Counted from the first letter of the stretch, positions 14,820 to 22,959 are shown. The stretch: 49,749 bases of DNA from an uncultured Ruminococcus sp. (GCF_902762735.1 NZ_CACWPP010000047.1:1-49749), one strand, 5' to 3'. The notes: generated by a model not told the origin, from the letters alone. Numbers and translations are program-made.

Positions 14820-15164
14820 ATGGGAAATGTATTAAAGGCTCTGCTGGCTATCGGCGTTGTTGCAGGTGGCGCTGCTGCTGTTATGGCTTATAAGAAGCGC
14901 AAGGAGCTTGAGGATTACGATTATGAGGATCTGGATGACGATTTCGATGACTGCATCGAAGACGACACCACTCCCGAAGAGGATCTGGATAAAGTAGAAG
15001 ATGCTGTTGAGGACGTGGATCTGGCTGACAAGGTAGGCGAGGCTGCTGAGAAGGCAGCTGAAAAGACTGAGGAGATCGCTTCCGATGTTGCTGATGCAGC
15101 TGCTGATGCTGTTGACGAGCTGAAAGATCTGGCTGAGGACAAGTTCGATTCTCTGAGCGACTGA
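14820..15164 (+). CDS. Small membrane-anchored acidic helical protein
   Basis: 114 residues from ATG 14820 (after GGAG). One N-terminal transmembrane helix (about 4-22, VLKALLAIGVVAGGAAAVMA) is followed by a basic stop-transfer KKRK and a strongly acidic stretch of Asp/Glu/Tyr, then an amphipathic Ala/Glu/Lys/Asp helix. The architecture recalls YtxH-type small stress proteins, but the sequence is too simple for a firm call. Codon usage is restricted (GCT, GAG, GAT), typical of a highly expressed gene. Own promoter and strong terminator. Confidence 0.8.
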   Translation: MGNVLKALLAIGVVAGGAAAVMAYKKRKELEDYDYEDLDDDFDDCIEDDTTPEEDLDKVEDAVEDVDLADKVGEAAEKAAEKTEEIASDVADAAADAVDELKDLAEDKFDSLSD

Positions 15165-15180
15165 TTTTTTTTGATAACGC

Positions 15181-15209
15181 AAGCCCGTATCTGCTGATGC
15201 GGGCTTTTT
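15181..15209 (+). terminator. Terminator of the small acidic protein gene
   Basis: AAGCCCGTAT / ATGCGGGCTT hairpin followed by TTTTT. Confidence 0.85.
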
Positions 15210-15291
15210 GCTTTTATTAAGATATTTCGGTCGAAAAGTTCATAAAAATGTTATATAATAATCAGGATATTTTTTGAACGGGGGAATTTTT

Positions 15292-16212
15292 TTGGACGCG
15301 GGAATGGTGATATTAAGGCAGATAGTCATAATGTTCATAATACTGCTGATAGGTTTCGGGTGCAGCATGAAAGGGCTTATCACGAAAGAGGGCAACAAGC
15401 AGCTTTCGGCGGTGGCGCTGCACATCGTCAACCCGCTGCTGATATTCATGTCATATCAGAGCGCTTACAGCAGCAAACTGCTTAGGGGACTGCTGTGGTC
15501 ATTTCTGCTGTCGGGGCTGTCTTTTGCGGTGACGATATGGCTCTCCACCCTGCTGATAAAGAAGAAGCGCCCCGAGCATGAGCTGGAGAGGTTCTCGGCA
15601 GTATACTCGAACTGCGGGTTCATCGGCATACCGCTTATCAGGGGAATTTACGGTGACGAGGGCGTACTTTATCTGACGGCTTACATCACGCTGTTCAACA
15701 TACTTATATGGACACACGGGCTGATGACGATGAAGGGCAGCAAGGACATGAAGTCTTTCCTCAATTCGCTGAAAGCACCGAGCGTGGTGGCAGTGTTCAT
15801 CGGGCTGATATTCTACCTGTTACAGATACGTCTGCCTGATTTTCTGCACACTTCTCTGCAATACGTTTCCGATATGAACACTCCGCTGGCTATGCTGATA
15901 GCAGGTTCGGCGGCGGCGCAGACAAACGTGGTGAAAGCGCTGAAAAACAGCGGTCTTTACATTGTTGCCGCACTGAAACTGGCGGTGCTTCCTCTGGCTG
16001 CGATGGCGCTCCTGCATTTTATTCCTGCACCGCACATCGTTCAGATGGTCGTGCTGATCGCTTCGGCATGCCCTGTTGCCACAACGGGTACTATGTTCGC
16101 GATACAGTATGACAAGAACCCTGAGCGATGCTCTGAGTTTTTCGCGGTGACGACACTGCTGAGCGGTCTCACTCTGCCTGTGGTGACGATGCTCGGCGAA
16201 ATGTGGAAATAG
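15292..16212 (+). CDS. AEC-family (auxin efflux carrier-like) permease
   Basis: 306 residues from a TTG start at 15292, chosen because GGGGGA at 15280-15285 is well placed. About ten hydrophobic segments cover the length; typical AEC features are the early NPLLIFMSYQS motif, SNCGFIGIPLIRGIYG in the middle, and ASACPVATTGTMFA near the C-terminus, giving the two half-repeats of the family. AEC proteins export or import organic acids (malate, auxin-like compounds); substrate unknown. A -10 TATAAT lies at 15254 with a weak -35. No partner genes are near. Confidence 0.9.
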   Translation: MDAGMVILRQIVIMFIILLIGFGCSMKGLITKEGNKQLSAVALHIVNPLLIFMSYQSAYSSKLLRGLLWSFLLSGLSFAVTIWLSTLLIKKKRPEHELERFSAVYSNCGFIGIPLIRGIYGDEGVLYLTAYITLFNILIWTHGLMTMKGSKDMKSFLNSLKAPSVVAVFIGLIFYLLQIRLPDFLHTSLQYVSDMNTPLAMLIAGSAAAQTNVVKALKNSGLYIVAALKLAVLPLAAMALLHFIPAPHIVQMVVLIASACPVATTGTMFAIQYDKNPERCSEFFAVTTLLSGLTLPVVTMLGEMWK

Positions 16213-16410
16213 TTTCCTGTCTGACAGGGCTTGGCTGTATGTCAATGGCACAAGGTGCGGGGCTTCGCGGGCGGGAGGAAGGGCGGGCAGTCCATAAAAA
16301 GAGAACTTCCGACCCCATTCAGCAGCACACCGCACTGTGAGCGGCATGCTGTGACCGTCAGCACGGGCAGTACGGGAATATAGGGCTAAAAACAGCAAGG
16401 ATGTGCGGTA

Positions 16411-17658
16411 ATGGCAGGATTTTCGGAGCTTATAAAGAATTTTGAAAAGACCCGCGATTATGTGCGGGATTTCTTTATTTACGGCTACAAAGTCAGGAAC
16501 GATTTTGACAAGAAAAGCGCCCGAACTTACGATGATGAAAAGCGCAGGGTCGAAAGCTGGCTGGGCGATTATCTGGTGTACGATGACTCGGTGAGGGGCA
16601 AGCAGGTCGCTATCTCGGTGGACTCGGCTAAGATCGCGGAAAATCCGCTGTATCAGGCGTTCTACACGCGCAGTTTCACTGACAACGACATCAGGCTGCA
16701 CTTTCTTCTGCTTGACATAATGTGCGACGGCGAACAGTACACTGCCCGTCAGCTGACCGATATGCTGTATGACGGTTTTCAGCTCTCGATAGACGAGCAG
16801 ACTGTCCGAAACAAGCTGAAAGAGTACGAGGAAGAGGGCATAATGCTCAGTGAGCGGCAGGGCAGGGCTGTTTATTTCAGGCTGAGCGGTGATTTTGCTG
16901 AGGACTGGCTGGACAGCGAGGGTCTTATAGATGCGGTCAGCTTTTTCTCGGAGATGCAGGAATTCGGGCTGGCAGGCAACAGCATGCTGAAAATGCTCAA
17001 ACTGAAAAACGAACTGTTCTTTATGAAGCACTACTACATAGTTCACGCACTGGAGGACGAAGTTATGCTGACGGTGCTGGATGCGATGGAAAAGCACAAG
17101 ACCATAACGGTGAAGAGTTTCTCGCGCAGCAGGGACAAAGAGTTCGAGCATGTTGCTGTGCCGCTTCAGGTGCTTTCTTCGGTGCAGACGGGCAGACGCT
17201 TTCTGGCGGCGTGGCTGCCCGAAAGCGGGAAGTTCTTCTCTTTCAGGCTGGACTACATGCCCATGCCGAAAACTGGCGGTATATTTGATGAGTATGACGA
17301 GGTGATGGCGCGGTACAGGAAGCTCATCGGGCACAGTTTCGGGGTATCACTGTATGAAGTCGAGGGCGCTGAGCCGCTGAAGCTGGTCATTTCCGCTGAC
17401 GAGGAAAAGGAGCTGTTCATAGTGGACAGGCTCAGGCGCGAAAAGCGGTGCGGCAGTCTGGAAAAGACGGGCATGAACGAATTTACCGTCACACTGGACA
17501 TCTGCGACCCGAATGAAGCTATGAAGTGGGTCAAGACTTTCATCGGACGCATCAAGCACATCGAGGGCGGCACAGAGGAGATACGCAGGCGGTTCGACAG
17601 TGACATTGACAGAATGTATCAGCTTTACGGAGGTGATGGCGGTGAGGATATTCAGTGA
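16411..17658 (+). CDS. WYL-domain transcriptional regulator (first of a pair)
   Basis: 415 residues. A winged-HTH-like segment lies near residues 105-165 (LHFLLLDIMCDGEQYTARQL, then TVRNKLKEYEEEGIM). A WYL-like domain (about 245-290: VPLQVLSSVQTGRRFLAAW ... FSFRLDYM) is followed by a WCX-like C-terminal region. WYL proteins sense small ligands such as nucleotides and control transcription. The next gene overlaps it by 17 nt and encodes a second WYL-type protein, so the two products probably form a complex, as PafB and PafC do. What they regulate is not evident; no defence genes adjoin them. The 198 bp before the gene hold no clear promoter. Confidence 0.85.
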   Translation: MAGFSELIKNFEKTRDYVRDFFIYGYKVRNDFDKKSARTYDDEKRRVESWLGDYLVYDDSVRGKQVAISVDSAKIAENPLYQAFYTRSFTDNDIRLHFLLLDIMCDGEQYTARQLTDMLYDGFQLSIDEQTVRNKLKEYEEEGIMLSERQGRAVYFRLSGDFAEDWLDSEGLIDAVSFFSEMQEFGLAGNSMLKMLKLKNELFFMKHYYIVHALEDEVMLTVLDAMEKHKTITVKSFSRSRDKEFEHVAVPLQVLSSVQTGRRFLAAWLPESGKFFSFRLDYMPMPKTGGIFDEYDEVMARYRKLIGHSFGVSLYEVEGAEPLKLVISADEEKELFIVDRLRREKRCGSLEKTGMNEFTVTLDICDPNEAMKWVKTFIGRIKHIEGGTEEIRRRFDSDIDRMYQLYGGDGGEDIQ

Positions 17659-18607
17659 GCTTTACGGAGCGTATTTCCGCATCGTTTCACAGGTGCTGAC
17701 CGAACATGCGCTGACCGACAAGGAAGTGCGCGATATTGTCGCAAAAGAGGGTTTCCGCGACTCGGGGCTTTTTCTGACAGGCAGACTGCTCCCGCAGAAG
17801 GATAACTCCGACTGGGGGCTGTTATCACGCGACAAGGCGGGCGTGCTTCACCCCGTAACAGTCAGTGAGCCGCCCCATGTACTGACGGCTCTGCAAAAGC
17901 GCTGGCTGCGCTCAAAGCTGGACGACCCGCGCATCTGCCTTTTTCTCGATGACCGCGAGCTGGCGGCACTGTGTCAGCGCGTGGCTGATGTCGAGCCGCT
18001 GTATCAGCCCGATGCTGTCAGATACGTTGACAGGTACAGTGACGGCGACCCTTTCACCGACCCTGATTACCGCAAAAACTTCCGCACGATACTGGCGGCG
18101 CGGAAAAAAGAACAGACGCTGGAAATCGAATTTATCAGCAGATACGGCAGGCGGATAACAACGAAGTGTCTGCCGTGCAAGCTGGAGTATTCACACCGCG
18201 ACGACAAGTTCAGGGTATTCTGCCGCACCTTTAACGGCAGGACTTGTGTGATAAATCTTGCAAGAGTGGTTCGCGTGACCGTTCTTCACAAAAACACCAT
18301 AAAATATGAGCCGATAGACGAGAATGCACTGAGATGCGGCGAGCCGCTCGTGATAAAAGTCAGCAGTGAGCGGCGGGCTGATGAACGTTTTCTTATGGAG
18401 TTTGCCGCATATGAAAAGCGCACTGAACGTGAAGCGGGTTCTGACTCGCTGACAGTGCGCATATGGTATGACAAAAACGATGAAACAGACCTGCTTATAA
18501 GACTGCTGAGCTACGGTCCTGTGCTGGAGATAACAGGTCCTCCAGCGATAAGGGCTAAGGCGGCAGAAAGAGTAAGGCGGCAGTACAAACTGCTTCACGG
18601 AGAATGA
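17642..18607 (+). CDS. WYL-domain protein (second of a pair)
   Basis: About 321 residues. The GTG at 17642 is the best start: GGAGG at 17629-17633 is 8 nt away, while the nearer ATG at 17636 touches the site. The WYL-like core lies about 155-215 (LEIEFISRYGRRITTKCLPCKLEYSHRDDKFRVF...), followed by a WCX-like domain. The N-terminal 100 residues do not show an obvious HTH, so DNA binding may rest on the first protein. Overlap of the two genes implies coupled, roughly equal synthesis. Ends at a perfect 12-bp terminator hairpin. Confidence 0.8.
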   Translation: MRIFSELYGAYFRIVSQVLTEHALTDKEVRDIVAKEGFRDSGLFLTGRLLPQKDNSDWGLLSRDKAGVLHPVTVSEPPHVLTALQKRWLRSKLDDPRICLFLDDRELAALCQRVADVEPLYQPDAVRYVDRYSDGDPFTDPDYRKNFRTILAARKKEQTLEIEFISRYGRRITTKCLPCKLEYSHRDDKFRVFCRTFNGRTCVINLARVVRVTVLHKNTIKYEPIDENALRCGEPLVIKVSSERRADERFLMEFAAYEKRTEREAGSDSLTVRIWYDKNDETDLLIRLLSYGPVLEITGPPAIRAKAAERVRRQYKLLHGE

Positions 18608-18622
18608 TAATTTTGCGCAAAC

Positions 18623-18665
18623 GCCCGCAGATACTGTCAGCGCTGTATCTGCGGGCAGTCTTTAT
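18623..18665 (+). terminator. Terminator of the WYL pair
   Basis: Perfect 12-bp stem GCCCGCAGATAC / GTATCTGCGGGC with a 10-nt loop, then AGTCTTTATTT. Confidence 0.85.
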
Positions 18666-18672
18666 TTAAAAT

Positions 18673-18835
18673 TGTGGTTATCCCTTTAGCACACCAGCTA
18701 AAAATGCGGTGAACAAAAGGATAATTGAGCGCACCATATCTTTTCCCCGCCGCAGGCGGGGGAAAGATAACCGCCAACTGTATTCAATTCCCGATATAAC
18801 ATCGTTTATTTTGGTGTATCAGCGGGATAATCACA
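18673..18835 (+). mobile_element. Family-1 MITE-like element, copy A
   Basis: Ends TGTGGTTATCCC and GGGATAATCACA form imperfect terminal inverted repeats; inside lie CACACCA/TGGTGT arms and the block ATGCGGTGAACAAAAGG shared with copies B, D and E. A GC-rich hairpin flanked by (A/T)ATCTTT is nested in the middle. No target duplication is visible. It ends 7 nt from the stop codon of the alarmone synthetase gene. No coding capacity; a transposase would have to act in trans. Confidence 0.75.
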
Positions 18836-18842
18836 TTGTTTT

Positions 18843-19637
18843 TTAGTATATGGGAACATCAAAGTTCTTCATCTTCTCGAAGAGTATATCGTCCTCTGAC
18901 GGTATATCTGCCGCCTGCTCTATCTCACTGCGTATGCTGAGCATCTCGCGGTCGGTCGAAGAGATGACCTCTGCACAGGCACGCAGCCTGTCAACTATCT
19001 CCTGCTCGTTATCCACTGCCTGCTTGTATTTCAGCTGGTGTTCAAGGCTCGCCCAGAAGTCCATCGCGATAGTGCGTATCTGCACCTCAACGCGCATATC
19101 ACGCTTCTCTTCCGCAAAGAAAACAGGCACGCTGACTATCAGGTGCAGACTGCGGTAGCCATTGGGCTTCGGGTCCGCTATATAGTCCTTGCGGGCGATA
19201 AGGGTAATGTCGTCCTGCTTGATGAGAGCATCTGCGATGGCGTAGATGTCATCTATATATGCGCATATGACCCGCACGCCTGCCACATCGCTGAGGTTAT
19301 CCTCAATATTCTGCGGTGTCATCGCAAGCCCTTTCTTCTGGAGCTTTTCAGCGATACTGGTGGTGCGTTTCAGGCGCGTGCTGATAAATTCGATGGGATT
19401 GCGGCGGTAACGCACGTTGAACTCGGTGTTCAGCACATCGAACTTTGTCTTGACTTCTTTTATGGCGCAGGTGTACATCATCATAAGCTCTTTATATTCC
19501 ACCATAGTGCCTATTATCTGCTTTGTCTGGCTATATACATACTGCACCTCATCTGAACTTAGTGCGGGCAGTTCAAGTTCGCTGTTATTTATCACATCAT
19601 TGAATAATGCACCGAAATTATGCTCATTACCGTTCAT
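18843..19637 (-). CDS. Small alarmone synthetase (RelQ/YjbM-type (p)ppGpp synthetase)
   Basis: 264 residues; ATG 19637 follows AAGGAGG. A single RelA/SpoT synthetase domain is visible (about 75-225): ISTRLKRTTSIAEKL, DVAGVRVICAYIDDIY, KPNGYRSLHLIV, VEVQIRTIAMDFWASLEHQLKYK. There is no hydrolase, TGS or ACT domain, as in RelQ/YjbM proteins, which make pppGpp/ppGpp from ATP and GTP/GDP. Slightly longer than B. subtilis YjbM (about 211), with extra N- and C-terminal helices that may mediate tetramer formation. The gene is bracketed by two inverted MITE copies (A and B). Confidence 0.92.
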   Translation of the reverse strand: MNGNEHNFGALFNDVINNSELELPALSSDEVQYVYSQTKQIIGTMVEYKELMMMYTCAIKEVKTKFDVLNTEFNVRYRRNPIEFISTRLKRTTSIAEKLQKKGLAMTPQNIEDNLSDVAGVRVICAYIDDIYAIADALIKQDDITLIARKDYIADPKPNGYRSLHLIVSVPVFFAEEKRDMRVEVQIRTIAMDFWASLEHQLKYKQAVDNEQEIVDRLRACAEVISSTDREMLSIRSEIEQAADIPSEDDILFEKMKNFDVPIY

Positions 19638-19670
19638 TTCAATTCCTCCTTAAAGTAATTTGTGGTTATC

Positions 19671-19821
19671 CCGCTGACACACCACAAAAACAGCGGTTAT
19701 TCAAAACTTAAGGTTCTTGGCGTATATCTTTCCCCCGCCGCAGGCGGGGGAAAGATATACAACGCTCAATTATCCTTTTGTTTACCGCATTTTTAGTTGG
19801 TGTGCTAAAGGGATAGTCATA
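19671..19821 (-). mobile_element. Family-1 MITE-like element, copy B, with 8-bp target duplication
   Basis: Inverted relative to copy A. Left end TGTGGTTATCCC, right end GGGATAGTCATA. It is flanked by a perfect direct repeat AAGTAATT (19663-19670 and 19822-19829). A perfect hairpin TATATCTTTCCCCCGCC...GGCGGGGGAAAGATATA is nested inside. It lies between the hydrolase stop and the alarmone synthetase start, so it may alter the latter's promoter. Confidence 0.85.
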
Positions 19822-19865
19822 AAGTAATTTTTTCTATTATCACACAATGCTTTGTGAGAAATGCG

Positions 19866-20672
19866 TTAGTTTTCTGACTGCTCTGTGAAAAATCGGCGCA
19901 CTTCATCATTGAAGCACTTCTCTTCGTAGACGCTGTGCCCCAGACCGTCATACATCACAAGTTCACAGCCCATTTTTTCTGCGATCTCCAAAGATGCTTC
20001 GCCTGCTGCGATATTATCCTGCCTGTCACCTATCACAAGTGTGGGGCATTTTATCTCAGTCAGCCTGTCATAAGTATCGCAGGTGAGGCAGGCTTTTGCC
20101 ATACGCAGGAACTCGGTGGGATCTTTCGGTTTGCCCGCTTTGGCGACTGCGGGCATTATCAGCCTGAATTTATTGAACTTCTCGGGCGGATAACCGCGCC
20201 GCATGGAACTTATGACCAGCTGTTCGAGGTCGCCTTTTTCTATCAGTTCCGTCCATTCAGCCACAGCTTCGCGAATGGTGGGGTTAGGGCGCGAAAGCGT
20301 AACGCCCAGCACAAGTTTCTCCACCATTTCGGGGTGTTTGAGTGCGAGATACTGCACCGCCATCCCACCTTGCGAAACGCCCATGACACAGGCTTTTTCC
20401 AGCGACAGCGCTTTCATGGCAGAATATATCTCATCAGCTATATCCTCAGCCGAATAGCCTTCGGGGATATTTTTTCTGCGGTCAAAAACATATATGCGGA
20501 AATCATCGGCAAAATATCTGTACATTCGCGCCAGTGTGAACCCTGCGCCGCGCACCCTCCTGAATGTCAGACCCGGCACGATCACCATAACCTTTTTACC
20601 CGTCCCGAAGGCGGCATAGTCGATGGACATGCCATCAGCTTCCACTGTTTTTTCTTCCAGTTCGTAAAACAT
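19866..20672 (-). CDS. Alpha/beta-hydrolase fold protein
   Basis: 268 residues, typical for single-domain hydrolases. Nucleophile elbow GVSQGG with Ser near 99, oxyanion-type segment VPGLTFRR, acid candidate in GDRQDN near 215 and catalytic His in GLGHSVYEE near 245 complete the triad. Substrate unknown; esterase, lipase or C-C hydrolase are all possible. AAGGAG precedes the ATG. The gene lies just after the terminator of the 41-residue membrane peptide gene, whose T-run abuts the ribosome site. Confidence 0.88.
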   Translation of the reverse strand: MFYELEEKTVEADGMSIDYAAFGTGKKVMVIVPGLTFRRVRGAGFTLARMYRYFADDFRIYVFDRRKNIPEGYSAEDIADEIYSAMKALSLEKACVMGVSQGGMAVQYLALKHPEMVEKLVLGVTLSRPNPTIREAVAEWTELIEKGDLEQLVISSMRRGYPPEKFNKFRLIMPAVAKAGKPKDPTEFLRMAKACLTCDTYDRLTEIKCPTLVIGDRQDNIAAGEASLEIAEKMGCELVMYDGLGHSVYEEKCFNDEVRRFFTEQSEN

Positions 20673-20685
20673 ATTTTGTCTCCTT

Positions 20686-20714
20686 AAAAAAATAGCTGCC
20701 GTCGGGCGGCAGCT
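20686..20714 (-). terminator. Terminator of the 41-residue membrane peptide gene
   Basis: Minus-strand AGCTGCCG / CGGCAGCT hairpin, 5-nt loop, then ATTTTTTT. It may allow read-through to the hydrolase gene, which has no other visible promoter. Confidence 0.75.
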
Positions 20715-20720
20715 GATGAC

Positions 20721-20846
20721 TTATCTCTCTACGGAATAATATTTGTTCAGCCTCGTTTTGAAGATCTCGGTCACAAGATTTGCGGTTACTATCGCGGCAA
20801 CTACCGAAGAAAAAACGATGATGAAAACTTTAAGACCCTTGCTCAT
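20721..20846 (-). CDS. 41-residue single-pass membrane peptide
   Basis: Short gene from ATG 20846 to TAA 20721. The product begins MSKGLKVFIIVFSSVVAA, has one hydrophobic helix (about 6-27) and a basic C-terminus ending NKYYSVER. AAAGGAAGG precedes the start; a promoter TTGAAA-17-TATACT (20902-20930) and a terminator frame it tightly, supporting a real gene. Function unknown; single-pass peptides of this size often regulate membrane complexes, but that is not shown here. Confidence 0.7.
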   Translation of the reverse strand: MSKGLKVFIIVFSSVVAAIVTANLVTEIFKTRLNKYYSVER

Positions 20847-20901
20847 TTAACTCAGCCTTCCTTTCCTGCTGTTGTCAGCGTTAACTTTTTCTGATAAAGA
20901 T

Positions 20902-20930
20902 AGTATACAACATTTTTCATATAATTTCAA
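20902..20930 (-). promoter_or_regulatory. Promoter of the 41-residue peptide gene
   Basis: Minus strand TTGAAA, 17-bp spacer, TATACT. Confidence 0.6.
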
Positions 20931-20947
20931 GTACCCTGCGGCATTTT

Positions 20948-20983
20948 ATGAAAAATTTAAGGGAACGGCTGACCGTTCCCCTT
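20948..20983 (-). terminator. Terminator downstream of the HD-GYP operon
   Basis: Minus strand AGGGGAACGG-TCAG-CCGTTCCCTT followed by AAATTTTTC. It would end leftward transcripts from 21100-22959. MITE copy F now lies between the gene and this terminator. Confidence 0.65.
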
Positions 20984-20992
20984 AAATGCTTT

Positions 20993-21092
20993 ATCCCAAT
21001 TTGGCTGTGTATTGTTCCCCCGCCGAAGGCGGGGGAACAATACGAAAGAACAGCCATTTTGTATCATCAGCAATACACATCAAAATTGGGAG
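20993..21092 (+). mobile_element. Family-2 MITE-like element, copy F, with 8-bp target duplication
   Basis: 100 bp. Ends ATCCCAATTTGG and CAAAATTGGGAG are inverted repeats; the centre holds a perfect hairpin TTGTTCCCCCGCC/GGCGGGGGAACAA. Flanked by a perfect 8-bp repeat AATGCTTT (20985-20992, 21093-21100), whose last base is part of the stop codon of the HD-GYP gene. No open reading frame. Confidence 0.85.
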
Positions 21093-21099
21093 AATGCTT

Positions 21100-22578
21100 T
21101 TATTCTGTCAGACCATATATCGACATAGCCATAAGTATACTGCCGACTATCGCACGCAGGTCTGCCACGACTGCTGGTGTGCCGTCTATGACTGCCCTGC
21201 CGTCACCCGATCTTGCGGCTTCCTCCAGTATCCTCGCCTGTTCGGAAATATCCATAGCTCCCACCGTTTTTGACGAGCTTTTAAGCGAATGGATATGTGT
21301 GCGGTACTGTTCGATATTCCCGCATGCCACACACTCTTCCAGATGCCTTATCCTGTCATCTGCACCCCGCGTGAACTCAGTCAGCATCTCTGCATAGAAC
21401 TCGGTATCGTTCATGCAGTATTTCATGCCGACAGCGGTATCCAACCCGCCCGCTTCCAGCATTGACAAAAAGCCGAAAACAAAGTCATTGTCGTCATTAC
21501 GGCTCGTCTGCTCTACCGCAACGCCGTCATCACCGACCATATATGCATCAGGATCCTCGCGCATGCTGTACTCTGTATCTTCCTCTATCATCTCGAGCAT
21601 TATATCTGCATACACGGGGTCAAACTGAGTGCCCTTGCCGTTTATCAGCTCACTCTTGATATACTCCTGCGCGAAAACATCGTGATAGCTTCGTCTTGAT
21701 GACATGGCATCATAAGCATCTGCCACACTTATCATACGCACTTCCTTCGGTATCTCCTCGCCTTTCAGCCCGTCGGGATAGCCCGAACCGTCATACCATT
21801 CGTGATGCCACCTTGCGGCTACGGCAAGTTCGGGCATCTCGGTGATATTTTTAAGTATATCGTACCCCACAGCGGGATGTGATTTGATAAGCTCATACTC
21901 CTCGGGAGTGAGTTTTGTGGGCTTGTTCATCACGCTGTCAGGCACGCCTATCTTGCCTACATCGTGCAGAAGTCCCATCATATAGACCTTCTCCTGCTCC
22001 TTTTCGGAAAGTCCCGCACTTCTGGCTATCTCGCGGGAATATTCTGCCACGCGGGACGAATGACCGTTGGTATAATTGTCTTTTGCATCTACCGCGCCTG
22101 CAAGTGTCTGCACGACCTGCATGGACAAACGTTCATTACGGCGGTGTTCCTCCAGGAAATCCACGCTGAGCTTTTTTGCCTCTTTTTTGAGGTCAGTCTG
22201 GAGGCGGTTCAGTTCGATGGTATTTTTCACCCTCAGCAGCAGCACAGATGCCACGAAAGGTTTGCCCACAAAGTCTGCCGCGCCTGCTGTCAGCGCCTTA
22301 GTCTCTGTCTCGGCATCATCATCGGCAGTCAGGAATATCACGGGTATATTTCTGACATTGTGATCTGCTTTGAGCTTCTGTATAGTTTCAAAGCCGTCAA
22401 TACCTGTCATATGCACGTCAAGCAATATCAGGTCGGGCTTGTTTGACTTGACATATTCCAGCAGTTCTTCGCCCGAATGCAAACAATCCACTTTATAACC
22501 GTAAAGACTAAGTATACAGTTAGCGACTTTAAGGTTGCCGCCGTCATCATCGGCAACAGCTATCAGATAATCTGCCAT
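21100..22578 (-). CDS. Response regulator with HD-GYP phosphodiesterase and Hpt domain
   Basis: 492 residues in three parts. REC (1-125): acidic pair near 10-12, phospho-acceptor Asp54 in LLDVHM, Lys in VGKPF. HD-GYP (about 155-335): LLHDVGK with His205/Asp206 and GSGYPDG (GYP 266-268), plus HHEWYDG, so all catalytic elements for c-di-GMP hydrolysis are present. C-terminal Hpt-like domain (about 400-490) with candidate phospho-His430 in HSLKSS. The REC and Hpt pair suggests placement in a phosphorelay. It is 18 nt downstream of a stand-alone REC gene, its likely partner. No histidine kinase is in the window. Confidence 0.93.
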   Translation of the reverse strand: MADYLIAVADDDGGNLKVANCILSLYGYKVDCLHSGEELLEYVKSNKPDLILLDVHMTGIDGFETIQKLKADHNVRNIPVIFLTADDDAETETKALTAGAADFVGKPFVASVLLLRVKNTIELNRLQTDLKKEAKKLSVDFLEEHRRNERLSMQVVQTLAGAVDAKDNYTNGHSSRVAEYSREIARSAGLSEKEQEKVYMMGLLHDVGKIGVPDSVMNKPTKLTPEEYELIKSHPAVGYDILKNITEMPELAVAARWHHEWYDGSGYPDGLKGEEIPKEVRMISVADAYDAMSSRRSYHDVFAQEYIKSELINGKGTQFDPVYADIMLEMIEEDTEYSMREDPDAYMVGDDGVAVEQTSRNDDNDFVFGFLSMLEAGGLDTAVGMKYCMNDTEFYAEMLTEFTRGADDRIRHLEECVACGNIEQYRTHIHSLKSSSKTVGAMDISEQARILEEAARSGDGRAVIDGTPAVVADLRAIVGSILMAMSIYGLTE

Positions 22579-22596
22579 ACTTATCGCTCCTTTCCA

Positions 22597-22959
22597 TCAG
22601 CACTCTGCCTTATCCAGCATTTCAAAGAGTTCTTTTGCCTGTACGGGCTTTTCAAGACAGCCCATCGCACCGAGTTCATCTGCGGCTGAAAGCACATTTT
22701 CATCGGGCGTGCCTGTCATAAGGCAGACTTTCGCACCTGCCGATACACTGTCAGCGCGTATTTGTCTCAGCACATCTATGCCGTTCTCACCGGGCATCTC
22801 AACATCAAGCAGAGTAAGCGCAGGCTTCTCAGCCGACAGCTTCGCCAAGCCGTCATCGCCGTTTTCGGCACTCAGCGCGGTATGCCCTTTTTTCTTCAAC
22901 ATAAAGCCTATCATTCTGACAGCCATAGGGTCGTCATCTATAATAAGGATCTTACTCAA
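22597..22959 (-). CDS. Stand-alone response-regulator receiver domain (CheY-like)
   Basis: 120 residues, a bare REC domain: acidic DDDP near 8-11, phospho-acceptor Asp52 in LTLLDVEMPG, Thr in LMTGT and Lys in LEKPV. There is no output domain, so it must act by protein contact or as a phosphate shuttle. It is the first gene of a two-gene operon with the REC-HD-GYP-Hpt protein, whose Hpt domain is a natural phosphate partner; that link is inference. Promoter at 22992-23020. Confidence 0.92.
   Translation of the reverse strand: MSKILIIDDDPMAVRMIGFMLKKKGHTALSAENGDDGLAKLSAEKPALTLLDVEMPGENGIDVLRQIRADSVSAGAKVCLMTGTPDENVLSAADELGAMGCLEKPVQAKELFEMLDKAEC

Noticed and set aside
15820-17334. 504-residue minus-strand open frame
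   Set aside because: Antisense to both the AEC permease and the first WYL gene, whose family motifs are clear; composition is not protein-like.
18665-18843. Target-site duplication around MITE copy A
   Set aside because: The flanking 8-mers TTTAAAAT and TTGTTTTT do not match.
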